7,600 nucleotides of DNA from Chloroflexota bacterium. GTDB taxonomy: Bacteria; Chloroflexota; Dehalococcoidia; Lucifugimonadales; Australimonadaceae. Positions 1 to 5,764 of the stretch are shown piece after piece (position 1 is the first letter of the stretch; every line of letters begins with the position of its first letter). The stretch is taken from positions 1 to 7,600 of the forward strand of contig JAPOOH010000118.1 in the NCBI GenBank assembly GCA_026713505.1. The letters run 5' to 3'. The notes under the pieces are model-generated. The model saw only the letters and a list, made by a program, of their open reading frames with translations, had not been told where the DNA came from and searched no databases. Both the position numbers and the translations under genes were made by a program.

Positions 1-683
1 CCGTTGACGATCGGGGCCGCTCCCGCGGCCTCCATCCCCATCATCCGAGGGCGGTGCGTCGAGAAACCCGCCTGGTGATACTCCACGAACCCCCGCCAGT
101 AGGCCGTGATGTTGCCAGCATTCCCCACGGGGATGAACACGTAGTCCGGAGCGTCACCGATGTCGTCGACTATCTCGAATGCCGCGGTCTTCTGCCCTTC
201 GAGGCGGTTCGGGTTCACGGAGTTAACCAGCGCGAACCGCTCCTCGTACGAGGCCAATTCGCGCGCGATGCGGAGCGCATCGTCGAAGTTGCCCTGGATG
301 GTAACGATGCGCGCGCCATAGGCGACGGCCTGGCTCATCTTCCCGGGCGCCACGCTTCCCTCCGGCACGAGGACCACCGTCTCCAGCCCCGCCGCAGCCC
401 CGAACGCGGACGCCGATGCGCTGGTGTTGCCCGTGGAAGCGCAGAGCAGGCGCGTCATACCCTCCTCCATCGCCTTCGCCACGGCAACTACCATCCCCCG
501 GTCCTTGAACGATCCTGTGGGGTTGCAGCCTTCCAGCTTGAAGTAGAGCGTCCCGACACCAAATTCTCTCTCCAGATTGCGCGAGCGCACGAGCGGCGTG
601 TTGCCCTCGCCGATGCTCAGGGCCGGTGTCGCCGCCGTAAGCGGCAACCGACTCGCATATCGTTTCAGTACTCCTTCGCTCAC
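1..683 (-). CDS. thrC: Threonine synthase, 3' part outside window
   Basis: This PLP enzyme converts O-phosphohomoserine to threonine in the cytoplasm, the last step of threonine synthesis. I translated 227 codons from GTG at 683-681, which has a GGAGG site (688-692 on the plus strand) four bases upstream. Visible motifs are GEGNTPLV (residues 25-32), NPTGSFKDRG around the expected PLP lysine K60, STGNTSAS (83-90) in the phosphate-binding region, and a glycine-rich GNAGNITAYW segment near the cut end. The family is about 350 residues, so roughly the last third lies beyond base 1. The gene follows hom after 21 nt on the same strand, so the two are probably cotranscribed. It reads as intact up to the edge. 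Function is inferred from motifs and context, with little doubt. Confidence 0.95.
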   Translation of the reverse strand, partial: MSEGVLKRYASRLPLTAATPALSIGEGNTPLVRSRNLEREFGVGTLYFKLEGCNPTGSFKDRGMVVAVAKAMEEGMTRLLCASTGNTSASASAFGAAAGLETVVLVPEGSVAPGKMSQAVAYGARIVTIQGNFDDALRIARELASYEERFALVNSVNPNRLEGQKTAAFEIVDDIGDAPDYVFIPVGNAGNITAYWRGFVEYHQAGFSTHRPRMMGMEAAGAAPIVN

Positions 684-704
684 GCTTCCTCCGCGGTCCT
701 CGTC

Positions 705-2015
705 CTACGCCGAGCCGTCCTCGATGCGCACGAGTTTCGGCGCGCCGTAGACCACCGCCAGCGCCTCAAGTTTACGTACAGCCTCCTGCACTGCCGACTC
801 CCGTGCCTTGTGCGTGATGATAACGACTTCGGCGGGAGTCCCCGCGTCCTCCGGCACTTCCTTCTGGATGATGGATGCGAGGCTGACGCCCATCTCTCCC
901 AGTACGCCGGTGATCTGCGCCATCACACCGGGCTTGTCGTATGCCCGCAGTCGAAGATAGTACTTCGTCTCCAGGTCCGTCACGGGAAGGATGGAGACGC
1001 GTTCGCGTACGTCCGGGTATCCGGACAGTGCGCTGCCGGTTGCGGAAGCCCGTACGATGGCGAGCACGTCGCCGACGATGGCCGATGTGGTGGGAGAAGC
1101 GCCCGCGCCCGGCCCCTGGAGCATCGTCCATCCAACGAGGTCCCCCTCCAACTCCACCGCGTTGTAGACGCCGTCCACCTTTGCGAGGGGATGCCGCTCC
1201 GGCAGGAACGCGGGATGCACACGCGCCTGCACGGCGCCGTCCCGCAACCGGCTTGTCGCCAGCAGCTTGATGACGTAGCCCAGCTCGCGCGCATACTCGA
1301 AATCGGCGGCGTCCAACCCCCGGATGCCCTCGCGGTACACGTCCGGTTCACGGACGGTACACCGGAAAGCGAGGGTGCTGAGGATGGCGAGCTTGTAGGC
1401 GGCGTCCTTGCCGTCCACATCGTCGGTCGGGTCAGGTTCGGCGTAGCCGTTGCGCTGCGCCTCCGCGAGCGCGTCTTCGTACGACGCTGCCTCTCGCGCC
1501 ATGCGGGTGAGCATGTAGTTGGTGGTGCCGTTGATCACAGCGTTGACCGCCGTGATCCGGTTCCCCGCAAGGTCGCGCACCAGTGGTCCTATGGTGGGGA
1601 TGCCGCCGCCGACGCTCGCCTCGAACGCGAGGGTCACGCCGCGCTCCGCCGCAAGCGCGATCAGTTCCGGTCCATGGAGCGCCATCACCAGCTTGTTGGC
1701 GGTGACGACGTGCTTACCCGCGCGCAGGGCGGACTGGATACAGGAAAGCGCGGGCTGCTCTCCTCCCATCGCTTCGATGACGATGTCCACGTCATCGGCG
1801 GCGGGCAGCGCTGTGGGGTCGCTGGTGAGGCGCACGTCCTGCTGCAGTCCGGCCCTGGGTTTCGCAGTGTCGCGGACCAGTACGCCGACCAGCCGGAGCG
1901 GACGGCCGCCGTAGCGCGCGAGTGCGTCGGCCCTGTCGGCGAGCGTCTGCGCCACGCCGGCCCCGACCGTACCCGCGCCGAGGAGCGCCACGCCGACTGA
2001 CTCGCGTTTGCCCAT
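705..2015 (-). CDS. hom: Homoserine dehydrogenase with C-terminal ACT domain
   Basis: This enzyme reduces aspartate semialdehyde to homoserine with NAD(P)H, the branch point toward threonine and methionine. The 436-residue product has a Rossmann motif GAGTVG (13-18), the family lysine in TANK (K108), and the catalytic block DDVDGKDAAYK, in which D199, D204 and K208 align by spacing with yeast Asp214, Asp219 and Lys223. A C-terminal ACT domain (about 352-430, beginning YYLRLRAYDKPGVMAQITG) suggests allosteric feedback, usually by threonine in this family. I chose the ATG at 2015-2013 because MGKRESVGVALLGAG fits the family start and GGAGG (2023-2027) lies seven bases upstream. A longer frame to 2102 would run into the upstream gene. 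Its ATG shares one base with the preceding stop (TGATG), which suggests translational coupling. thrC follows 21 nt downstream. Confidence 0.96.
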   Translation of the reverse strand: MGKRESVGVALLGAGTVGAGVAQTLADRADALARYGGRPLRLVGVLVRDTAKPRAGLQQDVRLTSDPTALPAADDVDIVIEAMGGEQPALSCIQSALRAGKHVVTANKLVMALHGPELIALAAERGVTLAFEASVGGGIPTIGPLVRDLAGNRITAVNAVINGTTNYMLTRMAREAASYEDALAEAQRNGYAEPDPTDDVDGKDAAYKLAILSTLAFRCTVREPDVYREGIRGLDAADFEYARELGYVIKLLATSRLRDGAVQARVHPAFLPERHPLAKVDGVYNAVELEGDLVGWTMLQGPGAGASPTTSAIVGDVLAIVRASATGSALSGYPDVRERVSILPVTDLETKYYLRLRAYDKPGVMAQITGVLGEMGVSLASIIQKEVPEDAGTPAEVVIITHKARESAVQEAVRKLEALAVVYGAPKLVRIEDGSA

Positions 2016-3022
2016 CAACGGTCCTCCAGCTGGTCCACCAGCCATCGGGCGTCGTCTGTAGTGAAGTAGTACAGCATCCCGAAGGCCTGTGCGTCTATCC
2101 ACTCCTGGAAATCGTTCTGCGCCCAGAGCTCCCGCATCGGGTCGATCAGGGGTTCGTCCGACGGTCCGTCCGTCACCCGGAAAACGATGGTGCCAAGTCC
2201 CGTCGTATGCGGCCCTTGCACCTCGTCCTGTTCGACACTCTCCGCGAACAGCACGCTGTCCACGTCGGCCAGCAGCACCCCTTCCGGGACCCAGCCCACG
2301 ACGCCTTCCGCATCCGCGAAGAAGGAATCTTCGTTCAGCTCCCCGGCGACCTCGGCGAACTCCTCGCCTTCTTCGAGACGCGCAACCGCGTTACGGGCGT
2401 CCGTGACGTTCGTGGTCACGATCCATTCAACGTGTATCTGCTCCGTCGTCTCCGGGGCCTCGGCAGTGAAGTATTCGAGAGCGGCCTCGCGTCTAAGCTG
2501 GCCCGCGGTCCACGCCCGATAATCGTCTTCAGTGACTCCGAAGAGGTCGAGGAAGCGCTCGAACGAATCACGGCCTTCCTCGCTCAGGCTCGGGGGAGTA
2601 CCGGCTGCTTCGTCCTCCGAGGCCGGCTCGAACCGCTCCACGATGACGGCGTTCACCTCGCCGGGATCGATCACCGCGCCTATCTCATCGCCCTTCCGCT
2701 CGATGATGCCGTCCCCGAGGAGGTTGTTGAGCCCCTGGTCCGGCGCGAACGAGCCGGTCACCGAGCCGTCCAGCAACGCGTAGGGGAGCACGTCCCGCAG
2801 CTGGTACTGCACGCCATCGATCTCGGCCACAACCTTGCGCGGGACGCGGTACTGGTTCAGGTACCAACCCACCGCGAGCATGGCGACCAGCCCAAACAGC
2901 ACGGCCGCGATAACAACGTAGAGCATCCGCTGACGCTGACGTTCGTTCAGTCGGCGGTTCGCGGCTTTCGGGGCAGATGAGCGAGCCGATACCTGGCGTT
3001 CCGCACGGCGGCGTTGTCGCAT
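2015..3022 (-). CDS. Membrane-anchored parvulin-like (SurA/PrsA type) peptidyl-prolyl isomerase
   Basis: This is a probable extracytoplasmic foldase of 335 residues. A basic N-terminus (1-33, rich in Arg) leads into one hydrophobic segment (about 34-55), so the protein should sit in the membrane with its bulk outside (N-in topology). Residues 60-190 resemble a SurA-type N-terminal chaperone region (EIDGVQYQLRDVLPYAL). About 195-285 matches a parvulin rotamase in layout: IHVEWIV at the start, an ARLEEGEEFAEVA helix, GVVGWVP, and GLGTIVFRVTDG at the end. The match is by pattern only and the domain is somewhat degenerate, so isomerase activity is uncertain. The gene lies 11 nt after rpsR with a poor ribosome binding site and overlaps hom by one base, which implies cotranscription. 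It could also be a non-catalytic SurA-N protein. Confidence 0.8.
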   Translation of the reverse strand: MRQRRRAERQVSARSSAPKAANRRLNERQRQRMLYVVIAAVLFGLVAMLAVGWYLNQYRVPRKVVAEIDGVQYQLRDVLPYALLDGSVTGSFAPDQGLNNLLGDGIIERKGDEIGAVIDPGEVNAVIVERFEPASEDEAAGTPPSLSEEGRDSFERFLDLFGVTEDDYRAWTAGQLRREAALEYFTAEAPETTEQIHVEWIVTTNVTDARNAVARLEEGEEFAEVAGELNEDSFFADAEGVVGWVPEGVLLADVDSVLFAESVEQDEVQGPHTTGLGTIVFRVTDGPSDEPLIDPMRELWAQNDFQEWIDAQAFGMLYYFTTDDARWLVDQLEDR

Positions 3023-3033
3023 GAAAGCGCTTA

Positions 3034-3591
3034 CTACTCTTCGGAGTTTGCCGCACCCTCGGCGGCCTCAGCAGGGGCTTCCCCTTCGGCAACAGGTGCA
3101 GCCTCGGCAGTCGCTTCTGCCTCGGCAACCGGAGCTTCCGCGGGGGCTTCAGCAACAGCGCTCCCGGCGGGAGTCTCGGCCTCAGTCGTGGTCTCAGCGC
3201 CAGGTGCAGTGGTAGGGGCAACCGGGGCGCTCGCGTCGGTGGTCGCTTCGGCAGGGGGCCTGCCGCCGGGACGCCCATAGCCGCCTTCGCGGGGGCCGGT
3301 CCGGCGTGGACCGCGGTCCGGACGGGTCAACTCAATGAGGCTGTGACCGCCGGTGTAGGGAAGGAGGGCGAGGTAGCGCGCGCGCTTGATGGCCACGGCG
3401 AGTTTGCGCTGGTGACGCGCCCGCGTGCCCGTGCGCCTGCTGGATTCGATCTTCCCCCACTCGGAGATGAACCGCCGCAGGACGGGGACGTCCTTGTAGT
3501 CTGGCGTCTTCTTCTCCGCGCTGAAGTAGCAGACCTTCCGCCTGGGGAAAAACCGGCGCCCGCCGGGACGCCGCCGTCGTACGTTCTGCAT
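3034..3591 (-). CDS. rpsR: Ribosomal protein bS18 with long Ala/Glu-rich C-terminal extension
   Basis: This is small-subunit protein bS18, which sits next to bS6 on the 30S platform. The core spans about residues 15-83: FFPRRKVCYFSAEK, DYKDVPVLRRFISEWGKI, then the RNA-binding TGTRARHQRKLAVAIKRARYLALLPY. One Cys (C21) remains of the zinc-type set seen in some bS18 proteins. The usual family length is about 75-95 residues. Here an Arg/Gly-rich linker (about 91-112) leads to an acidic low-complexity tail of Ala, Glu, Pro and Thr (113-185). The start ATG at 3591-3589 has GGAGGAG (3601-3607) nine bases upstream. The gene follows ssb by 55 nt. The core call is firm. The tail is in frame with no frameshift visible, and its role is unknown. 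Confidence 0.95.
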   Translation of the reverse strand: MQNVRRRRPGGRRFFPRRKVCYFSAEKKTPDYKDVPVLRRFISEWGKIESSRRTGTRARHQRKLAVAIKRARYLALLPYTGGHSLIELTRPDRGPRRTGPREGGYGRPGGRPPAEATTDASAPVAPTTAPGAETTTEAETPAGSAVAEAPAEAPVAEAEATAEAAPVAEGEAPAEAAEGAANSEE

Positions 3592-3615
3592 CTACGTGCT
3601 CTCCTCCGTGATTCA

Positions 3616-3636
3616 CGCGGGCCGATTACGCCCGCG
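3616..3636 (-). promoter_or_regulatory. Hairpin between ssb and rpsR
   Basis: A perfect 7-bp stem (CGCGGGC / GCCCGCG) with a 7-nt loop lies in the 55-nt gap between ssb and rpsR, ending nine bases before the rpsR Shine-Dalgarno site. No T-run follows on the minus strand, so it is not a classical terminator. It may stabilise or uncouple the downstream message, or serve as a protein-binding site; its function is not shown. Confidence 0.4.
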
Positions 3637-3646
3637 GCGTGCTTGC

Positions 3647-4087
3647 TCAGAAGGGCAGGTCGTCCGGCGAGAGCACTTCGTGCCCGCCGTAGTCGGTGCC
3701 GCCCCCGCTCTGCGCGTAGGTCCCTCCCCCGTACTCACCGCCTTCGTCACTTGAGCCGGGCCTGTCCAGGAACAGCACTCGCTCAGCGATGATCTCGTTG
3801 CGGAATCGCATCTGGCCGTCATTGCCCTGGAAGGAATGGCTGTGGAGGCGTCCGTCCACGTACGCCTTACGCCCCTTGGAGAGGTACTGGTTCACCTGCT
3901 CCGCCAGGGCGTTCCAGGCGACGACGGTGAACCACTCGGTCTCCTGACGACGCTCGCCTTCGCGCGTGTTGTACGCACGGCTCACCGCGATTCGGAAGGA
4001 GGTCACCGGAGCGCCGGACGGCGTATACCGCATCTCCGGGTCCGTTCCCACATTCCCTATCACCATTATCCTGTTGAGGCCAACCAA
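3647..4087 (-). CDS. ssb: Single-stranded DNA-binding protein
   Basis: SSB coats single-stranded DNA in replication, repair and recombination. The 146-residue product has an N-terminal OB fold (about 1-107: GLNRIMVIGNVGTDPEMRYT, ETEWFTVVAWNALAE, YLSKGRKAYVDGRL), a Gly/Tyr/Ser-rich flexible linker (110-135), and the acidic tip DDLPF (142-146) used by SSB to recruit partner proteins. The length is close to typical for the family. The start is TTG at 4087-4085: GGGGAG (4095-4100) sits seven bases upstream, and MVGLN is a usual family N-terminus. An internal ATG at residue 8 would cut the first strand of the fold. The rpsF stop codon touches this ribosome binding site, so the genes are tightly packed, as in the common rpsF-ssb-rpsR operon. 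Confidence 0.97.
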   Translation of the reverse strand: MVGLNRIMVIGNVGTDPEMRYTPSGAPVTSFRIAVSRAYNTREGERRQETEWFTVVAWNALAEQVNQYLSKGRKAYVDGRLHSHSFQGNDGQMRFRNEIIAERVLFLDRPGSSDEGGEYGGGTYAQSGGGTDYGGHEVLSPDDLPF

Positions 4088-4099
4088 CGCTGCGCTCCC

Positions 4100-4390
4100 C
4101 TAGTCCTCATCCAGCCGGATGAGGAGATGCCGGATGACATCGTCCGTCAGTTTGAGGGAATTCTCCAGCACCGTGGTCCCGGTGCCTTCCATCTCGAGGT
4201 TCGCCAGGTGATAGTTGGCCTCGGTGAAGCGGCCAATCTTGTAGGCCAGCTTGCGCTTGCCCCAGTTGTTCTCGCCCACGACATCGCCGCCGTGGTCGGC
4301 CGCGACGCGCCGGACGCGCTCAACGACAGCCCCCAGCCGCTCTTCGTCGGCATCAGGATGGACCAGCAAGACCAACTCGTACTGACGCAC
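4100..4390 (-). CDS. rpsF: Ribosomal protein bS6
   Basis: This small-subunit protein binds bS18 on the 30S platform. The 96-residue product matches the usual family length. Recognisable parts are RQYELVLLVHPDADEERL at the start, GGDVVGENNWGKRKLAYKI in the middle (the family's W-G-K-R-x-L-A-Y block), and ANYHLANLEMEG. The start is GTG at 4390-4388, with GGGAG (4397-4401) six bases upstream. The open frame continues to 4681, but the upstream residues are not S6-like and would run through the promoter and into the transposase gene. It is the first gene of the minus-strand operon; ssb follows after 12 nt. The preceding leader carries a hairpin that might mediate S6:S18 autoregulation. Confidence 0.96.
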   Translation of the reverse strand: MRQYELVLLVHPDADEERLGAVVERVRRVAADHGGDVVGENNWGKRKLAYKIGRFTEANYHLANLEMEGTGTTVLENSLKLTDDVIRHLLIRLDED

Positions 4391-4442
4391 TCCCTGCTCC
4401 CTCTCTGGTTCTGTGAATTCTCTCGCGCCTGAACCGAAAACC

Positions 4443-4461
4443 GCGCGGACTGATTCCGCGC
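4443..4461 (-). promoter_or_regulatory. Hairpin in rpsF leader
   Basis: In the minus-strand leader a perfect 7-bp stem (GCGCGGA / TCCGCGC) with loop ATCAG lies between the predicted promoter and the rpsF start, about 50 nt from the GTG, and is followed by GGTTTT. In several bacteria the S6:S18 complex binds an rpsF leader hairpin and represses its own operon; this position fits that, but I cannot confirm the required CCG-type bulge. A weak attenuator is the alternative. Confidence 0.4.
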
Positions 4462-4471
4462 ACGTCACACG

Positions 4472-4502
4472 AGTATAGCACGCGCAGCGGTGGGGGCCGC
4501 AA
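4472..4502 (-). promoter_or_regulatory. Predicted promoter of the rpsF-ssb-rpsR operon
   Basis: Read on the minus strand, TGCTATACT gives an extended -10 (TGn plus TATACT at 4477-4472). A possible -35, TTGCGG, lies at 4502-4497 with 19-bp spacing, which is long; the TGn motif would compensate. Transcription would start near 4465 and read through the leader hairpin into rpsF. The IS1-like element ends only some 15-20 bp upstream of the -35. Confidence 0.6.
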
Positions 4503-4524
4503 CCGCGCCTAGTCGTCGGTACTG

Positions 4525-5328
4525 TTACAGTTTCAGCACCCGCATGAGCTCCCCCATCTTGTAGCGGCGGGGTGCAAGGCCCGCAGCGTGGGCCGGGGTG
4601 CTGCCGCGTAGGGTCTGATGGGGCCGGACCCAGTTGTAGTACGTGAACCAGAACGCGAGCGCCTGTAGGTGCTTCTCCCATTTCTTGGAGTGACCGCTAG
4701 CCTCCCGCGTGTACCGCCGCAACTGCGTCCGCATCGTGAGATTGTGGCGCTCCACCAGCGAGGTGCTGCACCGGGCCATATCCGGGTTGCCCGCAACCGC
4801 GAACCGCTGCGCCCCCACGTACCGCTCCCGGCTGTCGTACTGCTTCAAGAGCATGGCGTAGTCCACCTCCGCCCCGAATGCCTCCTCGATGATCTCCGGG
4901 TACTTCTGCCAGCCGTCCGTCGTGATCTGCGGTCGACCCTTCACCCGCAGCCGCAAGTCATCCATGAACGCCTGCCCCGTCACCATGTCCCGACCGCCGC
5001 ATTGCCAACTGACGATGAGCTTGCTCACCGTGTCAAGGGCCGTCCACGTCCACACGCTGCCCGCGTGCGGCGGGGCAGCCTTGGCAGCGTCAACGTTCTT
5101 TGCCTTGGCATACAGGGGAGCCCATAGCTCGTCACACTCGATATAGGCCGACGGCACCCCACGAACCGCCTCATGATGGAAATCGGCGGCGGCTTCCCCG
5201 GCATCCGCCAGCAACTTGAGCACCGTCACCGGCGACACACGCTCAAGGCGCGCCGTAGCACGCACCGAGCAACCCTCCACCAGGTGCTCCAGAATCAACG
5301 CCCGCCGCGCCGTCGATAGCCTGTTCAT
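4525..5328 (-). CDS. IS1-like family DDE transposase, single frame
   Basis: This 267-residue transposase moves the surrounding element by cutting and joining DNA ends. An N-terminal helix-turn-helix region (about 19-48, EGCSVRATARLERVSPVTVLKLL) precedes a DDE catalytic domain: D66 in IECDELWAPLY, D138 in ITTDGWQKYPE, and E193 in STSLVERHNLTMR. The block after E193, with YTREASGHSKKWEKH and YNWVRPHQTL, matches the layout of the IS1-like single-frame transposases common in environmental bacteria. ATG at 5328-5326 has GGAGG (5335-5339) six bases upstream. The frame has all three acidic residues and no interruption, so it looks functional. It differs from classical IS1, where two frames are joined by frameshifting. 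The exact IS family name is from memory of motif layout. Confidence 0.88.
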   Translation of the reverse strand: MNRLSTARRALILEHLVEGCSVRATARLERVSPVTVLKLLADAGEAAADFHHEAVRGVPSAYIECDELWAPLYAKAKNVDAAKAAPPHAGSVWTWTALDTVSKLIVSWQCGGRDMVTGQAFMDDLRLRVKGRPQITTDGWQKYPEIIEEAFGAEVDYAMLLKQYDSRERYVGAQRFAVAGNPDMARCSTSLVERHNLTMRTQLRRYTREASGHSKKWEKHLQALAFWFTYYNWVRPHQTLRGSTPAHAAGLAPRRYKMGELMRVLKL

Positions 5329-5349
5329 AACGCACCTCCCGCAAGGCGC

Positions 5350-5358
5350 ATTCTAGCA
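5350..5358 (-). promoter_or_regulatory. Possible extended -10 for the transposase gene
   Basis: The minus strand reads TGCTAGAAT, a TGn extended -10 (TAGAAT at 5355-5350), about 20 nt upstream of the transposase ATG. No good -35 lies at 16-18 bp. The site overlaps the tentative terminal inverted repeat, as is common when IS promoters lie in their ends. Confidence 0.4.
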
Positions 5359-5382
5359 GTTTACGGGTGCGGCAGGCATAGC

Positions 5383-5410
5383 AAACGCCCCGCTCGTAAG
5401 CGGGGCGTTT
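5383..5410. terminator. Perfect 12-bp hairpin, likely bidirectional terminator
   Basis: AAACGCCCCGCT and AGCGGGGCGTTT pair perfectly around a CGTA loop. The A/T ends give a short T-run after the stem in both directions, as in bidirectional intrinsic terminators. It lies between the transposase gene and the tRNA, so it may insulate them from each other. It could be a remnant of the locus as it was before the IS arrived. Confidence 0.7.
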
Positions 5411-5431
5411 GAGGTATCCTCACGGGGTTAT

Positions 5432-5504
5432 GACCGGGTAGCCAAGCGGTAAGGCATCGGTGCTGGCATCACCGAGATCGCGGGTTCGAGTCCCGCCCCG
5501 GTCT
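5432..5504 (+). tRNA. tRNA with GGC anticodon and atypical anticodon arm
   Basis: A cloverleaf folds cleanly. The acceptor stem GACCGGG/CCCGGTC is 7 bp. The D arm is GCC-AAGCGGTAA-GGC with the conserved GG. The T arm is GCGGG-TTCGAGT-CCCGC. The anticodon arm is unusual: a 6-bp stem TCGGTG/CACCGA encloses CTGGCAT, putting GGC (5465-5467) at the anticodon behind U33, or a 9-nt loop on a 5-bp stem. GGC would read Ala codons GCC/GCU, but the G3-U70 pair required by alanyl-tRNA synthetase is absent (C3-G70 here). The D arm is Gln/Cys-like and discriminator U73 is Cys/Gly-like. The 3' CCA is not encoded (CCG follows). The isotype is therefore unclear. It may be a diverged or element-borne tRNA, or a degenerating copy. 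It could also be the integration site of the DNA to its right. Confidence 0.8.
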
Positions 5505-5512
5505 CCGCCCCG

Positions 5513-5695
5513 CTAGGCGTCGCGCTTGGCGCGGGCTGCGTCCGAGGCTTTCTTGGCTATCTCAGACCGGCGCTCCGGGGAAAGGGCCGCAGCGCGGGCC
5601 TCGCCCCCCCGCTGGGCGCGGGCGCTAGGCTTAGGCTTGATGCCCGTCGCCATGCGCCCGATATCCATCGCTATCTGTACCATGTCACGTTTCAT
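5513..5695 (-). CDS. Small basic helical protein, function unknown
   Basis: The product is 60 residues. I chose ATG at 5695-5693 (MKRDMVQIAMDIG) because AGGAGG (5703-5708) lies seven bases upstream; a longer frame to 5758 lacks such support. The N-terminal half is probably an amphipathic helix. The C-terminal half (about 25-58, ARAQRGGEARAAALSPERR then SEIAKKASDAARAKRD) resembles the GGxARAAxLxxERRxEIAxKAA motif seen in many small proteins of phages, plasmids and chromosomes; these are often thought to bind nucleic acid, but no function is established here. It lies 69 nt downstream of the lipoprotein gene on the same strand and ends nine bases from the tRNA 3' end, facing it. Confidence 0.75.
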   Translation of the reverse strand: MKRDMVQIAMDIGRMATGIKPKPSARAQRGGEARAAALSPERRSEIAKKASDAARAKRDA

Positions 5696-5764
5696 AGGGC
5701 GACCTCCTATTCCAACTCGTAGGAGCGTAGCACTCGGAGACAACCCCGTGCAACCCATGAGCGG

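Larger units (their letters stand above)
4517..5360 (-). mobile_element. IS1-like insertion sequence, ends approximate
   Basis: A transposase gene with short flanks lies between the rpsF promoter and a terminator hairpin. I looked for terminal repeats. The best pair is ACTGTTACAGTT (4521-4532) against the reverse complement of 5349-5360 (ACTGCTAGAATG), 8 of 12 matches, so the boundaries are tentative. No convincing target-site duplication was seen beside these positions. One gene fills nearly the whole element, with no separate InsA/InsB frames. Confidence 0.6.

Noticed and set aside
54..2000. 648-codon open frame on the plus strand
   Set aside because: It lies antisense to thrC and hom, which have clear motifs and start sites; GC-rich third positions keep the opposite frame open.
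2016..2102. Upstream extension of hom
   Set aside because: It would overlap the preceding gene; the ATG at 2015 has a good ribosome binding site and the family N-terminus.
1922..2980. 352-codon plus-strand frame
   Set aside because: It is antisense to the parvulin-like gene, with no recognisable domain and an implausible composition.
3014..3280. Plus-strand Ser/Ala-rich frame
   Set aside because: It is the antisense reading of the low-complexity S18 tail.
4391..4681. Upstream extension of rpsF to an ATG at 4681
   Set aside because: The added residues are not S6-like and would span the promoter and part of the transposase gene.
4511..5369. Target-site duplication flanking the IS1-like element
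   Set aside because: The bases beside the tentative ends do not match at 8-10 nt, so either the ends are misplaced or the duplication has decayed.
5410..5422. TGAGG-TAT-CCTCA palindrome as an operator for the tRNA
   Set aside because: A 5-bp stem is easily chance, and it overlaps a weak -10-like TATCCT; no supporting -35 was found.
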